DNA from: Streptantibioticus parmotrematis
Lineage (GTDB): Bacteria; Actinomycetota; Actinomycetes; Streptomycetales; Streptomycetaceae
Direction of reading: 5' to 3'
DNA length: 64,000 nt
Assembly: GCF_019890615.1 (NCBI RefSeq)
Contig: NZ_JAINVZ010000013.1
Location: 142,568 to 206,567, forward strand
Part shown: one piece after another, positions 1 through 9,494 of the stretch
Layout of the letters: every line of letters starts with the position of its first letter
Numbering within the stretch: position 1 is the first letter of the stretch
Program-made: the position numbers and the translations under genes
The notes under the pieces: model-generated
What the model was told of the DNA's origin: nothing
The model's database searches: none
The model's input: the letters and a program-made list of their open reading frames with translations, nothing else

Positions 1-651
1 GGTGATCCGCAGGCCAACGAGCCGACCGCCTGCCTGGCCTCCGTGCTGGAGGACCTCCACGCTCGTGGTTGTGAGACCAGGTGGTTTCACACCACGGTTC
101 GCGCGTGGGCGTCGAGCATGCGCCACGAGCAGACGTTGGACATCCGCGACGTGACGCCTGAGGAGTACCACGTTCTGCGCCGGGAGACGATCTTCGTGTC
201 CTGCATGGTGGCGTGCTGGATGTCTTTGGCACGTATCAGCACCCCGGCGAAACTCCTCGCTGCCCGTGCCGAGTTGCTTGAACTTGCCATACGCATCGTC
301 ACTATCGTCAACGACCTCGGGTCCTTGCAGGCGGACGCCGCACTTGCCGAAGTGACCGAAGCAGCGCGGGGAGGCCTTGTTGCCATCAACACCATTCTGC
401 TCCGCGAACGCGTGCTGGGCTCACGGGAACGAGCGGTATCCGAAGCGATGAACCACCATGGTGCCCTTGTCGAAGGCTTTCGAACCCGCGGGCACGACCT
501 CGCGGGGGACCGTCACGCGGGTCAGCAGGTCCCCGACCTGCTGACCGTGCTGCGCGCTGTGATCAACGGGAACCTGCAGGGCACGCGGCACCTGACCGCG
601 GAGCGCTACCCTGGCGGCGCACAGCTACTGCAACGGCTTGAGTTCGTGTAG
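1..651 (+). CDS. Terpene-synthase-like protein, C-terminal part (cut by window edge)
   Basis: The frame is open from base 1, so the start and the aspartate-rich first metal motif lie outside the window. The visible part is largely helical. Near in-window residue 100 the stretch VNDLGSLQADAA sits where class I terpene cyclases carry the NSE/DTE magnesium motif. ND and S are kept, but the final acidic residue is replaced by alanine. The protein is therefore terpene-synthase-like but may be divergent or inactive. No partner gene is visible on this side. The family call is fairly good; product and activity cannot be judged. Confidence 0.55.
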   Translation, partial: GDPQANEPTACLASVLEDLHARGCETRWFHTTVRAWASSMRHEQTLDIRDVTPEEYHVLRRETIFVSCMVACWMSLARISTPAKLLAARAELLELAIRIVTIVNDLGSLQADAALAEVTEAARGGLVAINTILLRERVLGSRERAVSEAMNHHGALVEGFRTRGHDLAGDRHAGQQVPDLLTVLRAVINGNLQGTRHLTAERYPGGAQLLQRLEFV

Positions 652-1625
652 GCGCTCGCTGTGAGTTCGATGGTCTTGCCGCGCCAGTGGCCCGCCGGCC
701 TCGTGAGCGTCTCGATTCGCGACGGCTACATCGGGACGGGAAAGCGCAACACCACCAATCCGAGCAGAGTTACCCCGAGGCGGGGTTCGTAGGCACGAGC
801 TCAACGCCCTCCAGCCCGGCGGGATCAACCAGCCCGGTGGGCGCACGCGACCTCTTTACACGGGTAACACCGTGAACAGCACAGTGATCCACCTGAGGCT
901 GAGCGGGCCTACCCAGCGGCAACACTCCCCTTGACGCGCCACCATCGGTGACGGTTGTAAGCGGGGAGGGGTGGCGATTCCACCGCTCGAGTGAAACCCT
1001 GGTGCATCACGCAAACTCCGGTTAAACTCAGGTGTATCGGCCGGAACCAACTCGGAATTTCCGGAGCCCTCCAAGTTCCGCTGGAACACCACTTGACGCG
1101 GGGGTGTCAGCGGTATGCGTGTAACGCGGCATCGGTTATAGGGACGGGCGGCTCCTGAGTCCGAGAGGCGAAGGGTCCGCCGTGGTGGGTCGGCCGTGAC
1201 GAAGCTCAATTGGTCGGCCAGAGTGTAATTGCGTGTGGCGCGCCGCCCCAGCAGGTTGGATCTTCGAGGAGGCGCTTCCTCGTGAGCGAGTCTGCGTCGC
1301 AAGCATCACTGCTGTGCGACCCTGAGCCTTTCGACAGGTGGAGTCGTTGGAGCACCTCGAAGGGGAGCTGCTGCTCTCACTGTTCGAAGAGCCGGGCCGT
1401 CCGGTGCCCGCTCCCAACATCTGTTGATTGCGTCCGCTGTGCCCTGCTTCCTGTTCCGTGGACTCGTGCAGTGGCCAGTGATGCCGTCCAGGGCAGCGCC
1501 CCGAGTGACTTGTTCGCAGAAGCTATGGGTGCCGGGGTGAGCGGTATTCAGGCCGCGCGCCCCTGCACGAAAACACATAGCCATTCGTTCGGAGTTCTGT
1601 TCTCCCGCATGAGGGGGTAATGTTC
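652..1625. other. Intergenic region, no supported gene
   Basis: About 970 bases separate the terpene-synthase-like gene from the diaminopropionate operon. Open frames here look like chance frames of GC-rich DNA, with no motif, ribosome binding site or consistent codon use. The promoter of the downstream operon should lie here, but I cannot point to a convincing -10/-35. Confidence 0.5.
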
Positions 1626-2702
1626 ATGTCGCCGACCGGTGTCATCGTTGCAAAACCTGAGGAATTCACCTACTCATGGCCCCGACGGGCCGAGACCGAC
1701 ACTCCTTTGCGGCGTCTCGACATGAAGCTGGGGTCACGGCGGATGTCGTTGTGGCTCAAACTCGAATGCTTCAATCCCACTGGATCCGTGAAGTTTCGAA
1801 CGGCATTGGCGCTTCTGCGTGCTCTTGATCATCAACGTCCGCTAGTTCCGGGAACGACCGTCGTAGAGTCAACCTCCGGGAATTTGGGACTGGCGCTCGC
1901 ACACCTTTGTGCTGAACTCGACTGTCATTTCGTTGCTGTCGTCGACCCGCGCCTGCCCTCCCACCTGTGCCGTGCCATGAGTTCAGCTGGCGCGGAGGTG
2001 ATCACCGTACACGATCTAGACGAACGCGGCGGCTATCTCTTGTCCAGGCTGCGGACGGTTCGGGAGATGTGCGAGTCGCGTGGCACACGTTGGACCAATC
2101 AGTACGGCGCTCCGGCCAACCCGCACGTGCACCGCGACATGACCGGTGTGGAGATCGTACGTCAGACAGGCGGTCTCCTGGATGCCTTGTTCGTGGCGGT
2201 CAGTACAGGAGGGACTCTCGCAGGTATCAGCGAACGACTGAGGGCCGACGCTCCGGGCGCCCGGCTTGTCGCCGTCGACGTGGCGGGCTCACACGCCATC
2301 GCACCGGACGGCCACTCACCCCAATTGCTCACCGGTATTGGCGCTACGCGGGCCTCGTCGTTTCTGCGACCCCATCACTACGACGACTTTGCCCGTGTGT
2401 CCGAAGTCGAAGCGATCGCCCTGTGCCGGATCCTCGCCGAAGACACCGGGCTCGCGCTGGGTGGTTCAAGCGGCGCGGTGCTTTCGGCCTTCGTAGCCGA
2501 TGCACGGCGTCGACTACGACCATTCCGCTGTCCCGTACTTCTGTGCCCCGACGGCGCGATTCGATATCGGGACACGGTGTACAGCGACAGATGGCTCAAG
2601 TCCAAGGCACGGCTCGGCGCCGTGACCGCGGCCATGGCCAGTTCCCGCAGAGCGGGGCTAGAGTTCGCACTCGCCAAGGAGGAGCGGGATGTCAGCCCTT
2701 GA
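1626..2702 (+). CDS. SbnA-like PLP enzyme, N-(2-amino-2-carboxyethyl)-L-glutamate synthase
   Basis: Fold type II PLP enzyme of the cysteine synthase family. Known SbnA condenses O-phospho-L-serine with L-glutamate to give N-(2-amino-2-carboxyethyl)-glutamate, the first step to L-2,3-diaminopropionate. The PLP lysine lies in NPTGSVKFRTA near residue 56, followed by the phosphate-binding loop STSGNLG and a glycine-rich STGGTLAG. I start at ATG 1626, eight bases after AGGGGG at 1612-1617; ATG 1620 is too close to that site. The SbnB-like gene overlaps its end by 14 bases, which separates it from ordinary cysteine synthase. The pairing supports the Dap role; the substrates are inferred. Confidence 0.85.
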   Translation: MSPTGVIVAKPEEFTYSWPRRAETDTPLRRLDMKLGSRRMSLWLKLECFNPTGSVKFRTALALLRALDHQRPLVPGTTVVESTSGNLGLALAHLCAELDCHFVAVVDPRLPSHLCRAMSSAGAEVITVHDLDERGGYLLSRLRTVREMCESRGTRWTNQYGAPANPHVHRDMTGVEIVRQTGGLLDALFVAVSTGGTLAGISERLRADAPGARLVAVDVAGSHAIAPDGHSPQLLTGIGATRASSFLRPHHYDDFARVSEVEAIALCRILAEDTGLALGGSSGAVLSAFVADARRRLRPFRCPVLLCPDGAIRYRDTVYSDRWLKSKARLGAVTAAMASSRRAGLEFALAKEERDVSP

Positions 2703-3726
2703 GCACACATCCGAGGTTCCATTGCGCTACCTGACACGTGCGGACGTCGTGACGGCCTGTGCGCAATTCGATCCGGTCCAAGTCGTCCACGAGGCCCTGG
2801 AGCTTCACGGGCTGAGACGTACGACGCTGCCGGCGGAAGCCTACCTGGGCTGGGAGACGTCCGAGGGCGAACGAGCCCGAAGCCTGGCCTTGCCCGGGGC
2901 CCTGTGGGGAACCGATCCAGTCGTCGGCCTCAAGATCATCAATGGCAGCCTGGGGAACACCCGCCGCGGCATCGCGCGCGCGCAGGGCCTGACGTTCCTT
3001 TTTGACCTCGATACTGCGTGGCCGTTGGTCATGATGGAGGCCGCCTACCTCAGCGCACTGCGTACGGCGGCCTATACGGCATTGTCGATCGACCACCTGG
3101 CCTCCTCCGCCTCCCGCATCGCGATCATCGGCTGCGGCGCCCTTGGTGAGGCCCACGTTCAGTTGCTCTCCCAGCGCCTGCCCGGCAGTCGGTTCCTGAT
3201 ACACGACATCGATGGCCATCGCCGCGACCAAATGGCATCGCGATTGGCCGAAAGCGGTGTGCAGGCTGACGGCGTGAGTAGCGCGCGTGCCGCGGTCGAA
3301 GGGGCGGACGTCGTCGTGACCGTCACGACAGCCGACGCCTCCTATCTTGAGTTCGGATGGCTGCGTCCGGGAACGCTCATCGCCCACGTCTCGCTCGATG
3401 ACGTCACCCCCGAGGTGGTCGAACGCGCAGATCTCGTGGTCGTGGACGACTGGGAGCTGGTGCGCAATGACAACCAGCGGCTGCTGGGACGGATGTATCG
3501 TGCCGCTCGCGTCACCGGCCCCGCGGACGTCAACCAATCGCCGCGAGGTCGTCGGGTGGACGCCACCATGGCTCAGATACTCACGGCTGAGCACCCCGGC
3601 CGTACCAGCGTGGAACAAATCATCCTCAGTAATCCCTTCGGTATGGGAATACTTGACGTCGCGTTCGCCCACCAAGTGTGGCAAGTGGCGCAAGCGACGG
3701 GCCTTGGAATGAAGCTACCGATTTGA
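2689..3726 (+). CDS. SbnB-like N-(2-amino-2-carboxyethyl)-L-glutamate dehydrogenase
   Basis: Member of the ornithine cyclodeaminase/mu-crystallin family, 345 residues. Known SbnB uses NAD to oxidatively hydrolyse the SbnA product to L-2,3-diaminopropionate and 2-oxoglutarate. The NAD-binding motif IGCGALGEAH lies near residue 145, after the family's substrate half (LKIINGSLGN, then a stretch ending LSALRTAAYTAL). The start overlaps the upstream gene and has GGAGG a few bases before it. Together the two genes are a standard Dap cassette, seen in siderophore and peptide antibiotic loci. No NRPS or siderophore synthetase is in the window, so the Dap probably feeds the genes just downstream. Confidence 0.85.
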   Translation: MSALEHTSEVPLRYLTRADVVTACAQFDPVQVVHEALELHGLRRTTLPAEAYLGWETSEGERARSLALPGALWGTDPVVGLKIINGSLGNTRRGIARAQGLTFLFDLDTAWPLVMMEAAYLSALRTAAYTALSIDHLASSASRIAIIGCGALGEAHVQLLSQRLPGSRFLIHDIDGHRRDQMASRLAESGVQADGVSSARAAVEGADVVVTVTTADASYLEFGWLRPGTLIAHVSLDDVTPEVVERADLVVVDDWELVRNDNQRLLGRMYRAARVTGPADVNQSPRGRRVDATMAQILTAEHPGRTSVEQIILSNPFGMGILDVAFAHQVWQVAQATGLGMKLPI

Positions 3727-3757
3727 GTGCGAGTCCATAAGGAATGGAGGAAGTAGA

Positions 3758-4846
3758 GTGGTGAGCACACTGATCGAGGTCGGGGATCATCGCTTCCATC
3801 CTCTGTGGCTGCGGGACAACTGCCTGTGCCCCGAATGCCGCGAACCGGCGAGTTTCCAGAAGCTACTGGACCTCGGGCGACTTCCCGGTCTGCCGACGGC
3901 CCGGCGTTGGGAAGTGACGGATGGGACCCTTGTGGTGGACTGGGTGGGGACGCCCGAACACAGGAGTGTCTTCCCTCTCGAATGGCTGTCGGTACACGCT
4001 CACGACCAGCCGGCGAGTCGTGGGGATAAGTCAATGGAGCCCTGGGATGCCACGACATGGCTGACCAGTCCGCCTGCTTGGCATGAGATCCAGGACTGTG
4101 ATCCGGAAGGGGGACCGTGGGCTGATGATCTGGTCCGGTTCGGCATCGCCTTCCTCGCGAACGTGACTTCCGAGGAGCTCGACGCGTTCGCGACAAAGGT
4201 AGGGCCGCCATTCGTGACCGAGTTCGGCCGCGTGGTCGCCGTCGAGGCGGTGCGCGACGCTGATGACCTAGCTCTCAGCGGGGCCGAACTGAGTGTCCAC
4301 ACGGACTTTTCCGCGCACATGCACTCACCGCCCTTGCTGCAATTCATGCTCTGTGAAGCACAAGACCCCGGTGGGGGTGAATCGGTGTTCGTCGACGGTT
4401 TCCAGGTCGCGGAGCGCTTCCGATCCAAAAATCCACGGTACTTTGAGATGCTGGTGCGCACTCCGATCAACTTCCAGCAATTCTACGGGGACCACCATCT
4501 CTTCCACCAGCGCAGGCGCCCTGTGCTGGAGCTTGGCGAGGACGGCTCGGTCTCCGGAGTCTTCTTCGGTCATTCCCATGCCTGCAACTGGCGGATTGCG
4601 CCAGACGACGTGGAACTGTACTACGCCGCCTACCACGCGTTCTTCGGTTGTTTGAAGAACCCTGCGAACCAGCTCCGACTACAGCTCGAAGCGGGCCAAT
4701 GCGTGCTTCTCCGCAATGGCCGCCTGCTGCACGGCCGGGGCGCCTACGACCCGCGGGCCGGACGCAAGCTCATCACTCAGTGGACGAGTTGGGAGTACTT
4801 CGCGTCACGCCGCAGGTATCACCGGTACAAGCATCTCTATCAATGA
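3758..4846 (+). CDS. Gamma-butyrobetaine-hydroxylase-like Fe(II)/2-oxoglutarate dioxygenase
   Basis: 362 residues with the two-part layout of the gamma-butyrobetaine/trimethyllysine hydroxylase family. The N-terminal zinc domain has cysteines at 22, 24 and 27 and a candidate fourth ligand at His80 or His82. The TauD-type double-stranded beta helix carries the iron triad His181-x-Asp183 and His325, with Arg336 as the likely 2-oxoglutarate anchor. All key residues are present. GTG starts at 3758 or 3761 follow GGAGG at about 3747. It lies 31 bases after sbnB-like and 35 before the ectoine-synthase-like gene. Hydroxylation of Dap or its cyclised derivative is inferred from context only. It is unrelated to the usual ectoine hydroxylase EctD. 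Confidence 0.75.
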   Translation: MVSTLIEVGDHRFHPLWLRDNCLCPECREPASFQKLLDLGRLPGLPTARRWEVTDGTLVVDWVGTPEHRSVFPLEWLSVHAHDQPASRGDKSMEPWDATTWLTSPPAWHEIQDCDPEGGPWADDLVRFGIAFLANVTSEELDAFATKVGPPFVTEFGRVVAVEAVRDADDLALSGAELSVHTDFSAHMHSPPLLQFMLCEAQDPGGGESVFVDGFQVAERFRSKNPRYFEMLVRTPINFQQFYGDHHLFHQRRRPVLELGEDGSVSGVFFGHSHACNWRIAPDDVELYYAAYHAFFGCLKNPANQLRLQLEAGQCVLLRNGRLLHGRGAYDPRAGRKLITQWTSWEYFASRRRYHRYKHLYQ

Positions 4847-4881
4847 ACGACTGGGTATACCCAGTGCCAAGGAGGACTCAG

Positions 4882-5256
4882 ATGATCATCCGCAGCCTGT
4901 CCGAGGCGAAGAGCGTCGAGTGGGGCAGTGGGGTCAGCCGTCGGCTCCTGCTCGCCGCCGACGGCATGGGATTCACCGTCGCCGACACGACCGCGCGCCC
5001 CGGTACCGTCTCGAAGATGGAATATTCCCGCCATCTGGAGGCGGTGTACTGCCTGGAAGGACGAGCCGAACTCATCGACAGCGAAGGCCGCACTCACGTG
5101 ATCGAGCCCGGGGTGATGTACGCACTTGACAAGAACGACGCCCACACCATCGTCGCCGATGCTGAGAAGGGCCTACGCGCTATCTGCGTGTTCACACCGG
5201 CACTTGAAGGACCGGAGCGCCACGATCTCGACGAGTCGACGTTCTCCCACTACTGA
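4882..5256 (+). CDS. Ectoine-synthase-like cupin (EctC family)
   Basis: 124-residue cupin that resembles EctC along its whole length. EctC closes N-gamma-acetyl-diaminobutyrate to the tetrahydropyrimidine ectoine by loss of water. By recalled alignment the iron ligands are Glu53 (in HLEAVYC), Tyr80 and His88, all kept. Trp14, Arg20, Thr36, Tyr48, Cys102, Phe104 and Glu112 also match active-site positions. A histidine before Tyr48 in characterised EctC is Glu47 here. The start has GGAGG at 4871-4875. The usual partners ectA and ectB are missing; the operon instead supplies Dap and another GNAT, so the substrate may be N-acetyl-Dap. Confidence 0.85.
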   Translation: MIIRSLSEAKSVEWGSGVSRRLLLAADGMGFTVADTTARPGTVSKMEYSRHLEAVYCLEGRAELIDSEGRTHVIEPGVMYALDKNDAHTIVADAEKGLRAICVFTPALEGPERHDLDESTFSHY

Positions 5257-5293
5257 GTCCGGCCCGCTGACCCCGCCCCGATGGGAGCTTGAG

Positions 5294-5824
5294 ATGGACG
5301 ACTACCTACGGGAGCCGCGTATCAGTCCCGCGACGACCGACCACCTACCGGCGATCGTGGAATTGGCGGATCGGTGGCAACTGCGCCCAGGAGCTGGCGT
5401 TGTCACCGATCAGGGATTCTTGATGGCCGGGTGGGGGCGACGCGACTACGAGTTGTTCCTGAGCGAGGCGGAGCTGTTCTTCGTTGCCATTCATGAGGAC
5501 GAACTCGCTGGCTTCTTCATCGGCTACAGCTGCGAGCGACGCCACTTTGAGCCATGGCTGCATGCCGAGCTTGCCCGACATCTCGACGCGTACATGCTGT
5601 TTGAACAGATGTGCATCGCTCCTGAGTGGGCACATCGAGGCGTGGGCAGCCGAATGATGTCCTCGATGCTCGCTCTCGACCGTTCGGCCCCCGTAATCAG
5701 CGAGTCCGCTCGGGTGCCGCTGAACACGGCCAGTACGAATTTGCACCGGAAGTTCGACTTCACACCGCTGGTCGAGCTGACACGTCCGAGCGGCTTGCAG
5801 ACCACAGTCTGGATCCACGAGTAG
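5294..5824 (+). CDS. GNAT family N-acetyltransferase
   Basis: 176 residues. The acetyl-CoA loop of motif A is visible in CIAPEWAHRGVGSRMMSSML, and the C-terminal part (LNTASTNLHRKFDF) is typical of GNAT motif B. I chose ATG 5294 because GGAG at 5284 precedes it; the longer open frame upstream overlaps ectC-like out of frame. The sequence is not an obvious EctA, but it occupies the place an acetyltransferase should have next to EctC. Acetylation of the side-chain amine of Dap is the simplest proposal. It is the last gene of the operon, 37 bases after the cupin. Confidence 0.8.
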   Translation: MDDYLREPRISPATTDHLPAIVELADRWQLRPGAGVVTDQGFLMAGWGRRDYELFLSEAELFFVAIHEDELAGFFIGYSCERRHFEPWLHAELARHLDAYMLFEQMCIAPEWAHRGVGSRMMSSMLALDRSAPVISESARVPLNTASTNLHRKFDFTPLVELTRPSGLQTTVWIHE

Positions 5825-5848
5825 GAGAGGAGCGCCAAATCGGGGAGG

Positions 5849-5883
5849 CGGGGCCCGCATGCGGCCGAGCAGTCGGGGCCCCG
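5849..5883. terminator. Candidate bidirectional terminator hairpin
   Basis: Arms CGGGGCCC (5849-5856) and GGGCCCCG (5876-5883) can form an 8-bp stem. It sits in the 67-base gap between the convergent acetyltransferase and LAL genes. There is no U-tract, which is common in high-GC actinobacteria. Confidence 0.45.
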
Positions 5884-5891
5884 TGAGTTCG

Positions 5892-8744
5892 TTAGTCCGT
5901 CTCCCCGACGAGGCGCGCCACCTCCCGGCGAGACGTGATCCGCAGCTTGGCGAGGATGTGCGACACGTGTGTCTCGACCGTGCGCCGCGAAAGCATCAGT
6001 TGTCCGGCGATGTCGGGGTTGGACCATCCCTTTGCCACCAGTTCCGCGATGCGCAGTTCACTGTCGGTCAGGGCCTGCCAGCCTGTTGTGGGTCGCTGCC
6101 GCATGCCCCGCACACCCGGCCGTACTCCGTGTACGCGCAGCCGGGCCATCGCCCGGCGCACCGTCCAGATGGCACCGAGATTCGAGTAGATGCCCAGGGC
6201 TTCGGCCAGCAGAGGGCGAGCCTTGTCGTGCTCACCTGTCGCGGCCCAGGATTCGGCGGCGTCCTCTAGAACGAACCCCAGCATCGCCGTGCGCCCGCTC
6301 CTCCGATAGTAAGCGGCCGCACCCTCGATGGCTTCCGGGGTCCTGTCGAGCAGCCCCCGGCACCAAAGGGCGACTGCGGCCCCCTGAGGAGTCGAGGAGA
6401 AGTCGTCCTCGCATTCCGCCACTTCGACTGCGGCATGGGCCGTACCTGAGTCCTGGATACTTGTCGCCAACCGAGTCAAGGCGGGAAGGAAAGATCCACG
6501 TTCGAGCGTCGCCGCATCGCTGTCCGGTGCTAGTAGCGGCCGTAGTTCCTCGACGCCGAGGTCGGGCCGCCCCGATCTCTCCGCCTGCGCGGCCTGTGCC
6601 GCCCGCACCATGATCTCCGGTCCCAGTTTAGCCGCCCCTGCTTTGACGCGGGCCAACATCTCCACCTGTCGGGCCGCTTCAGCACCGTCGTCCCGGTGAG
6701 CGGCAATCAGTGCCAGGTGGCTGCACCTGATGATCCCCATCATCGACCCCGCGGGCACCTCCGAAGCCAGCTCGAGGTCGGTGAGGGCGTCGTCCCATCT
6801 ACCCTGGGGGTAGGAGATCACCGAGGCGGCCTGTACCCGGAGATCGTCCAGGCGCGGGATGTTGCCAATACGTTCCGCCAAGGCCAAGGCCTGCCGTGCA
6901 CCCTCCGTGGCCTCCGGCAACCTGTCCAGATCGGTGAGCATGGTGAACCGGTTGCCGAGCATCTGCAGGTGCAGGTCCGCCAGGTCGTCGTGGCCGGCCG
7001 AGACCGCCAGAGCGCGGTCCACATACGCGAGGCCAGCCTCGAGATCGGAGGCCGTGACACGCTGCATGGAGAGCGAATGGAGCGCGAAGGCCATGCCCAC
7101 AGGGTCGGTTGTGCGCTCGGCGGTGTCCAGCGCATTGAGAGCGACCATCTCTGCCTCGTCCACCTGCAACCGCGCGCGCAGGGAACTCGACCGTAGCGCG
7201 TTGAGCCGGGCGAGCCATGCGGGTGGCCTACCAGGTTCCGTGACCGCGGCTGTGAGGGCCTCCAACGCCTCGGAGCTTCGGCCCATGCGCTGAAGGCTTC
7301 GTCCCAGTAGCCAGTCGGCGCGGCAGAGCCGCTCAGGATCGCCCATCGCGCGCACCCTCGCCAGCCGAGCGAGTCTTTCGGCCTGATCCCACCTGCCCAG
7401 CAGGTAGGCCACCACGCCCAGTTGGTCCTCCAACACCGCATACCGCGGGTCAGACTCACGCAGTTGACGCAACGCCCGTTCCAGCAGCTCGGACGTGATG
7501 CCGGGGGAGCGGTGGGTGAGCGCGACCGCGTTCTCAGCGATCCAGTCCAACTCCCAGCCGTCCGCCTCTTCGGGAATGTTGAGTACCAACTGCGCTACCC
7601 GCTCGACAGAGGCACCGCCACGGAACAGGACCTGCGCGGCATGGCGGTACATCGCTGAACGCACGGCTGTTGGCATCGCCTCGTACAGCGTCTGTCGCAA
7701 CAAGCCGTGTCGGAAGCGTAGCCTTCGCCGGTACGGTTCCACCACGCCCACCGCGATCGCGCCCTCCAAAACAGGGACCAACTCGGGCACCGGCCGCCCC
7801 ACGATCGCTGCCAGGTCCGTCACGGAGAAGTCCGGTCCCAGCAGTGCCGCGGTGCGTAGCACGTCGCGGACCTCACCGGACAAGAAGTCCAGCCGGTCGG
7901 CGATCACCCCGGCCAGCGACACGATGGCGACCGGCGCGGCGCCGGTCCGCAACTCCGCGCGACCGGCGACGAGATGGACGGCATCAGCCCGTCTCAGGGC
8001 GTCCAGCAACTCCCTGACATACAGGGGGTTTCCCGACGCAAGTCGAAGCTGCTCCGTCAGAGCGATACCGGGCTCGGCCCCGAGGATGTCGGATGCCATC
8101 GTCGTTACGCAGCTCGGCGGCAGAGGGTGCAGGGGGATCACCAGACCTCCGGTTTCCAGCACAACCCTGCGCACCTGCTCAATTGTCGTGAGTCCAGCCG
8201 TGGGCCGGTATGAGCCGACCAGCAGCAATGGCGACTGGGTCGCCGCGCGGCACATGCCGCGCCACAGGATGACGCTGGCCTCGTCCAGCCAGTGCAGGTC
8301 CTCGACGATCAGGACCAGCGGGCCGTCCGCCGTGAGCCGGTCCACCAGACCGAGCACTCTTTCCACCGCGGCCATTACCGGGTCGCCGGCGACGCCCCAC
8401 GCTCCGGCTTCCACGGAGCTGGAGAGCGCCGTGGCAGCAGCGGCGCGCCGTGGGTCCGAGGACCCCTCGTCTATGCCCAGAGCTTCCTTCATCACCGACA
8501 ATGGGAAGCGCTGACCGAGCGCGTCGCACACACCGTGAAGCACCACGCAACCCGCGTCCACCGCTCGTGCCAGGCCCGCCGCCAGCAGCGCCGATTTGCC
8601 GATCCCCGGCTCGCCCTCGACGAGAAGCGCGCGGCCGCGCCCCGCGGCGACGTCCGCCACCGCCTTGCGCAGCAAGACCACTTCCTCGTCGCGGCCCACG
8701 AACAAGACTGATCCCCCTGTCATGCTAAGACGATATCCAGACAC
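5892..8744 (-). CDS. LAL-family LuxR transcriptional regulator
   Basis: About 950 residues. The N-terminal STAND-type ATPase has Walker A GEPGIGKSALL near residue 45 and Walker B LVLIVEDLHW near 145. A long helical repeat-like middle follows. The C-terminal LuxR helix-turn-helix (LTDSELRIAELVAKG...SRRTVETHVSHILAKL) covers roughly the last 60 residues. Such proteins are often pathway-specific activators in streptomycetes. It converges on the Dap/ectoine-synthase-like operon and may control it, which is inferred. GTG 8744 and ATG 8723 are both possible starts; neither has a strong ribosome binding site. Confidence 0.9.
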   Translation of the reverse strand: MSGYRLSMTGGSVLFVGRDEEVVLLRKAVADVAAGRGRALLVEGEPGIGKSALLAAGLARAVDAGCVVLHGVCDALGQRFPLSVMKEALGIDEGSSDPRRAAAATALSSSVEAGAWGVAGDPVMAAVERVLGLVDRLTADGPLVLIVEDLHWLDEASVILWRGMCRAATQSPLLLVGSYRPTAGLTTIEQVRRVVLETGGLVIPLHPLPPSCVTTMASDILGAEPGIALTEQLRLASGNPLYVRELLDALRRADAVHLVAGRAELRTGAAPVAIVSLAGVIADRLDFLSGEVRDVLRTAALLGPDFSVTDLAAIVGRPVPELVPVLEGAIAVGVVEPYRRRLRFRHGLLRQTLYEAMPTAVRSAMYRHAAQVLFRGGASVERVAQLVLNIPEEADGWELDWIAENAVALTHRSPGITSELLERALRQLRESDPRYAVLEDQLGVVAYLLGRWDQAERLARLARVRAMGDPERLCRADWLLGRSLQRMGRSSEALEALTAAVTEPGRPPAWLARLNALRSSSLRARLQVDEAEMVALNALDTAERTTDPVGMAFALHSLSMQRVTASDLEAGLAYVDRALAVSAGHDDLADLHLQMLGNRFTMLTDLDRLPEATEGARQALALAERIGNIPRLDDLRVQAASVISYPQGRWDDALTDLELASEVPAGSMMGIIRCSHLALIAAHRDDGAEAARQVEMLARVKAGAAKLGPEIMVRAAQAAQAERSGRPDLGVEELRPLLAPDSDAATLERGSFLPALTRLATSIQDSGTAHAAVEVAECEDDFSSTPQGAAVALWCRGLLDRTPEAIEGAAAYYRRSGRTAMLGFVLEDAAESWAATGEHDKARPLLAEALGIYSNLGAIWTVRRAMARLRVHGVRPGVRGMRQRPTTGWQALTDSELRIAELVAKGWSNPDIAGQLMLSRRTVETHVSHILAKLRITSRREVARLVGETD

Positions 8745-9216
8745 TTGGCTTGAAGGCGACAGCTAGGACCAAAGACAAAGAAACACGAAGTCGCCGCGGC
8801 AATACGGGTGAGCTGTGGGCCGTTGTGGTCGACCACGGTGAACCACGCTGCCGATGGCGCCGGGTGAAGACCATACCGCCAAGGGGTCCTCCAGGTCCGC
8901 TTCCAGCTGTTGTGTGAACCCATCAGCGTCCAGTGCGTCGGATCGCGGTTCGGGGCAGTCACTCGCCGACGTCAGCATGGGTAGTGGAGGGCGACGGGGC
9001 GGGCAAGACCGAACTGCAGCCGGGCCTCGTACCTCCAGTCCTCCAGCCACTTGAGCCGCGAGCGGTCGAGCAGGATGGAGGGCACCTCGTCCGCCGCCCG
9101 GATCGTGATGTGTCCGGATCGTGCTGACCAGATTGGTCACCCGCTCGCGGCGTCGGATTCGGCGCGGGCGATCCGCAGGGAGAGCGGCCCGACTCCATCT
9201 GCGCGGTCGTACCAGT

Positions 9217-9402
9217 CTGGGCGCGCGACACACCATCACCTGCGCCATCGGCGAGCTGCGGCCGCTGCTCGCCGAGCGAGGCTCCACCGTCAGTCCCGGA
9301 GTGCGGTTGCGGACCCTGGGTGAGGTCGTCGACCACGGCAAGAGCAATCAGAACGCCGCCAAGACCATGGTGCTCTCGTTAGTCATGGCCTCCGGGTGGT
9401 GA
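9217..9402 (+). pseudogene. Transposase remnant (DDE_Tnp_4-like)
   Basis: The frame around 9220-9402 reads TITCAIGELRPLLAERG, then RLRTLGEVVDH, then KSNQNAAKTMV. These are blocks of the small helix-turn-helix/DDE transposases common in Streptomyces, but the catalytic part between the last two is deleted. There is no full-length frame. The rest of the 8745-9494 interval shows no gene that I can support. Confidence 0.5.
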
Positions 9403-9494
9403 GCAGGCGTGCCCGTCCACGACTGACCGGACTCTCGTCCCCGGTCCACCGACTGCTCTCGCGGAGGAGGGGACAGTAGTGTCCTGCTGACCAG

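Noticed and set aside
1626..3726. Staphyloferrin-type siderophore locus
   Set aside because: SbnA/SbnB-like genes are present but no NIS synthetase, transporter or NRPS is found in the window.
4882..5256. Normal ectoine cluster
   Set aside because: No ectA, ectB or ectD; the upstream genes make diaminopropionate, not diaminobutyrate.
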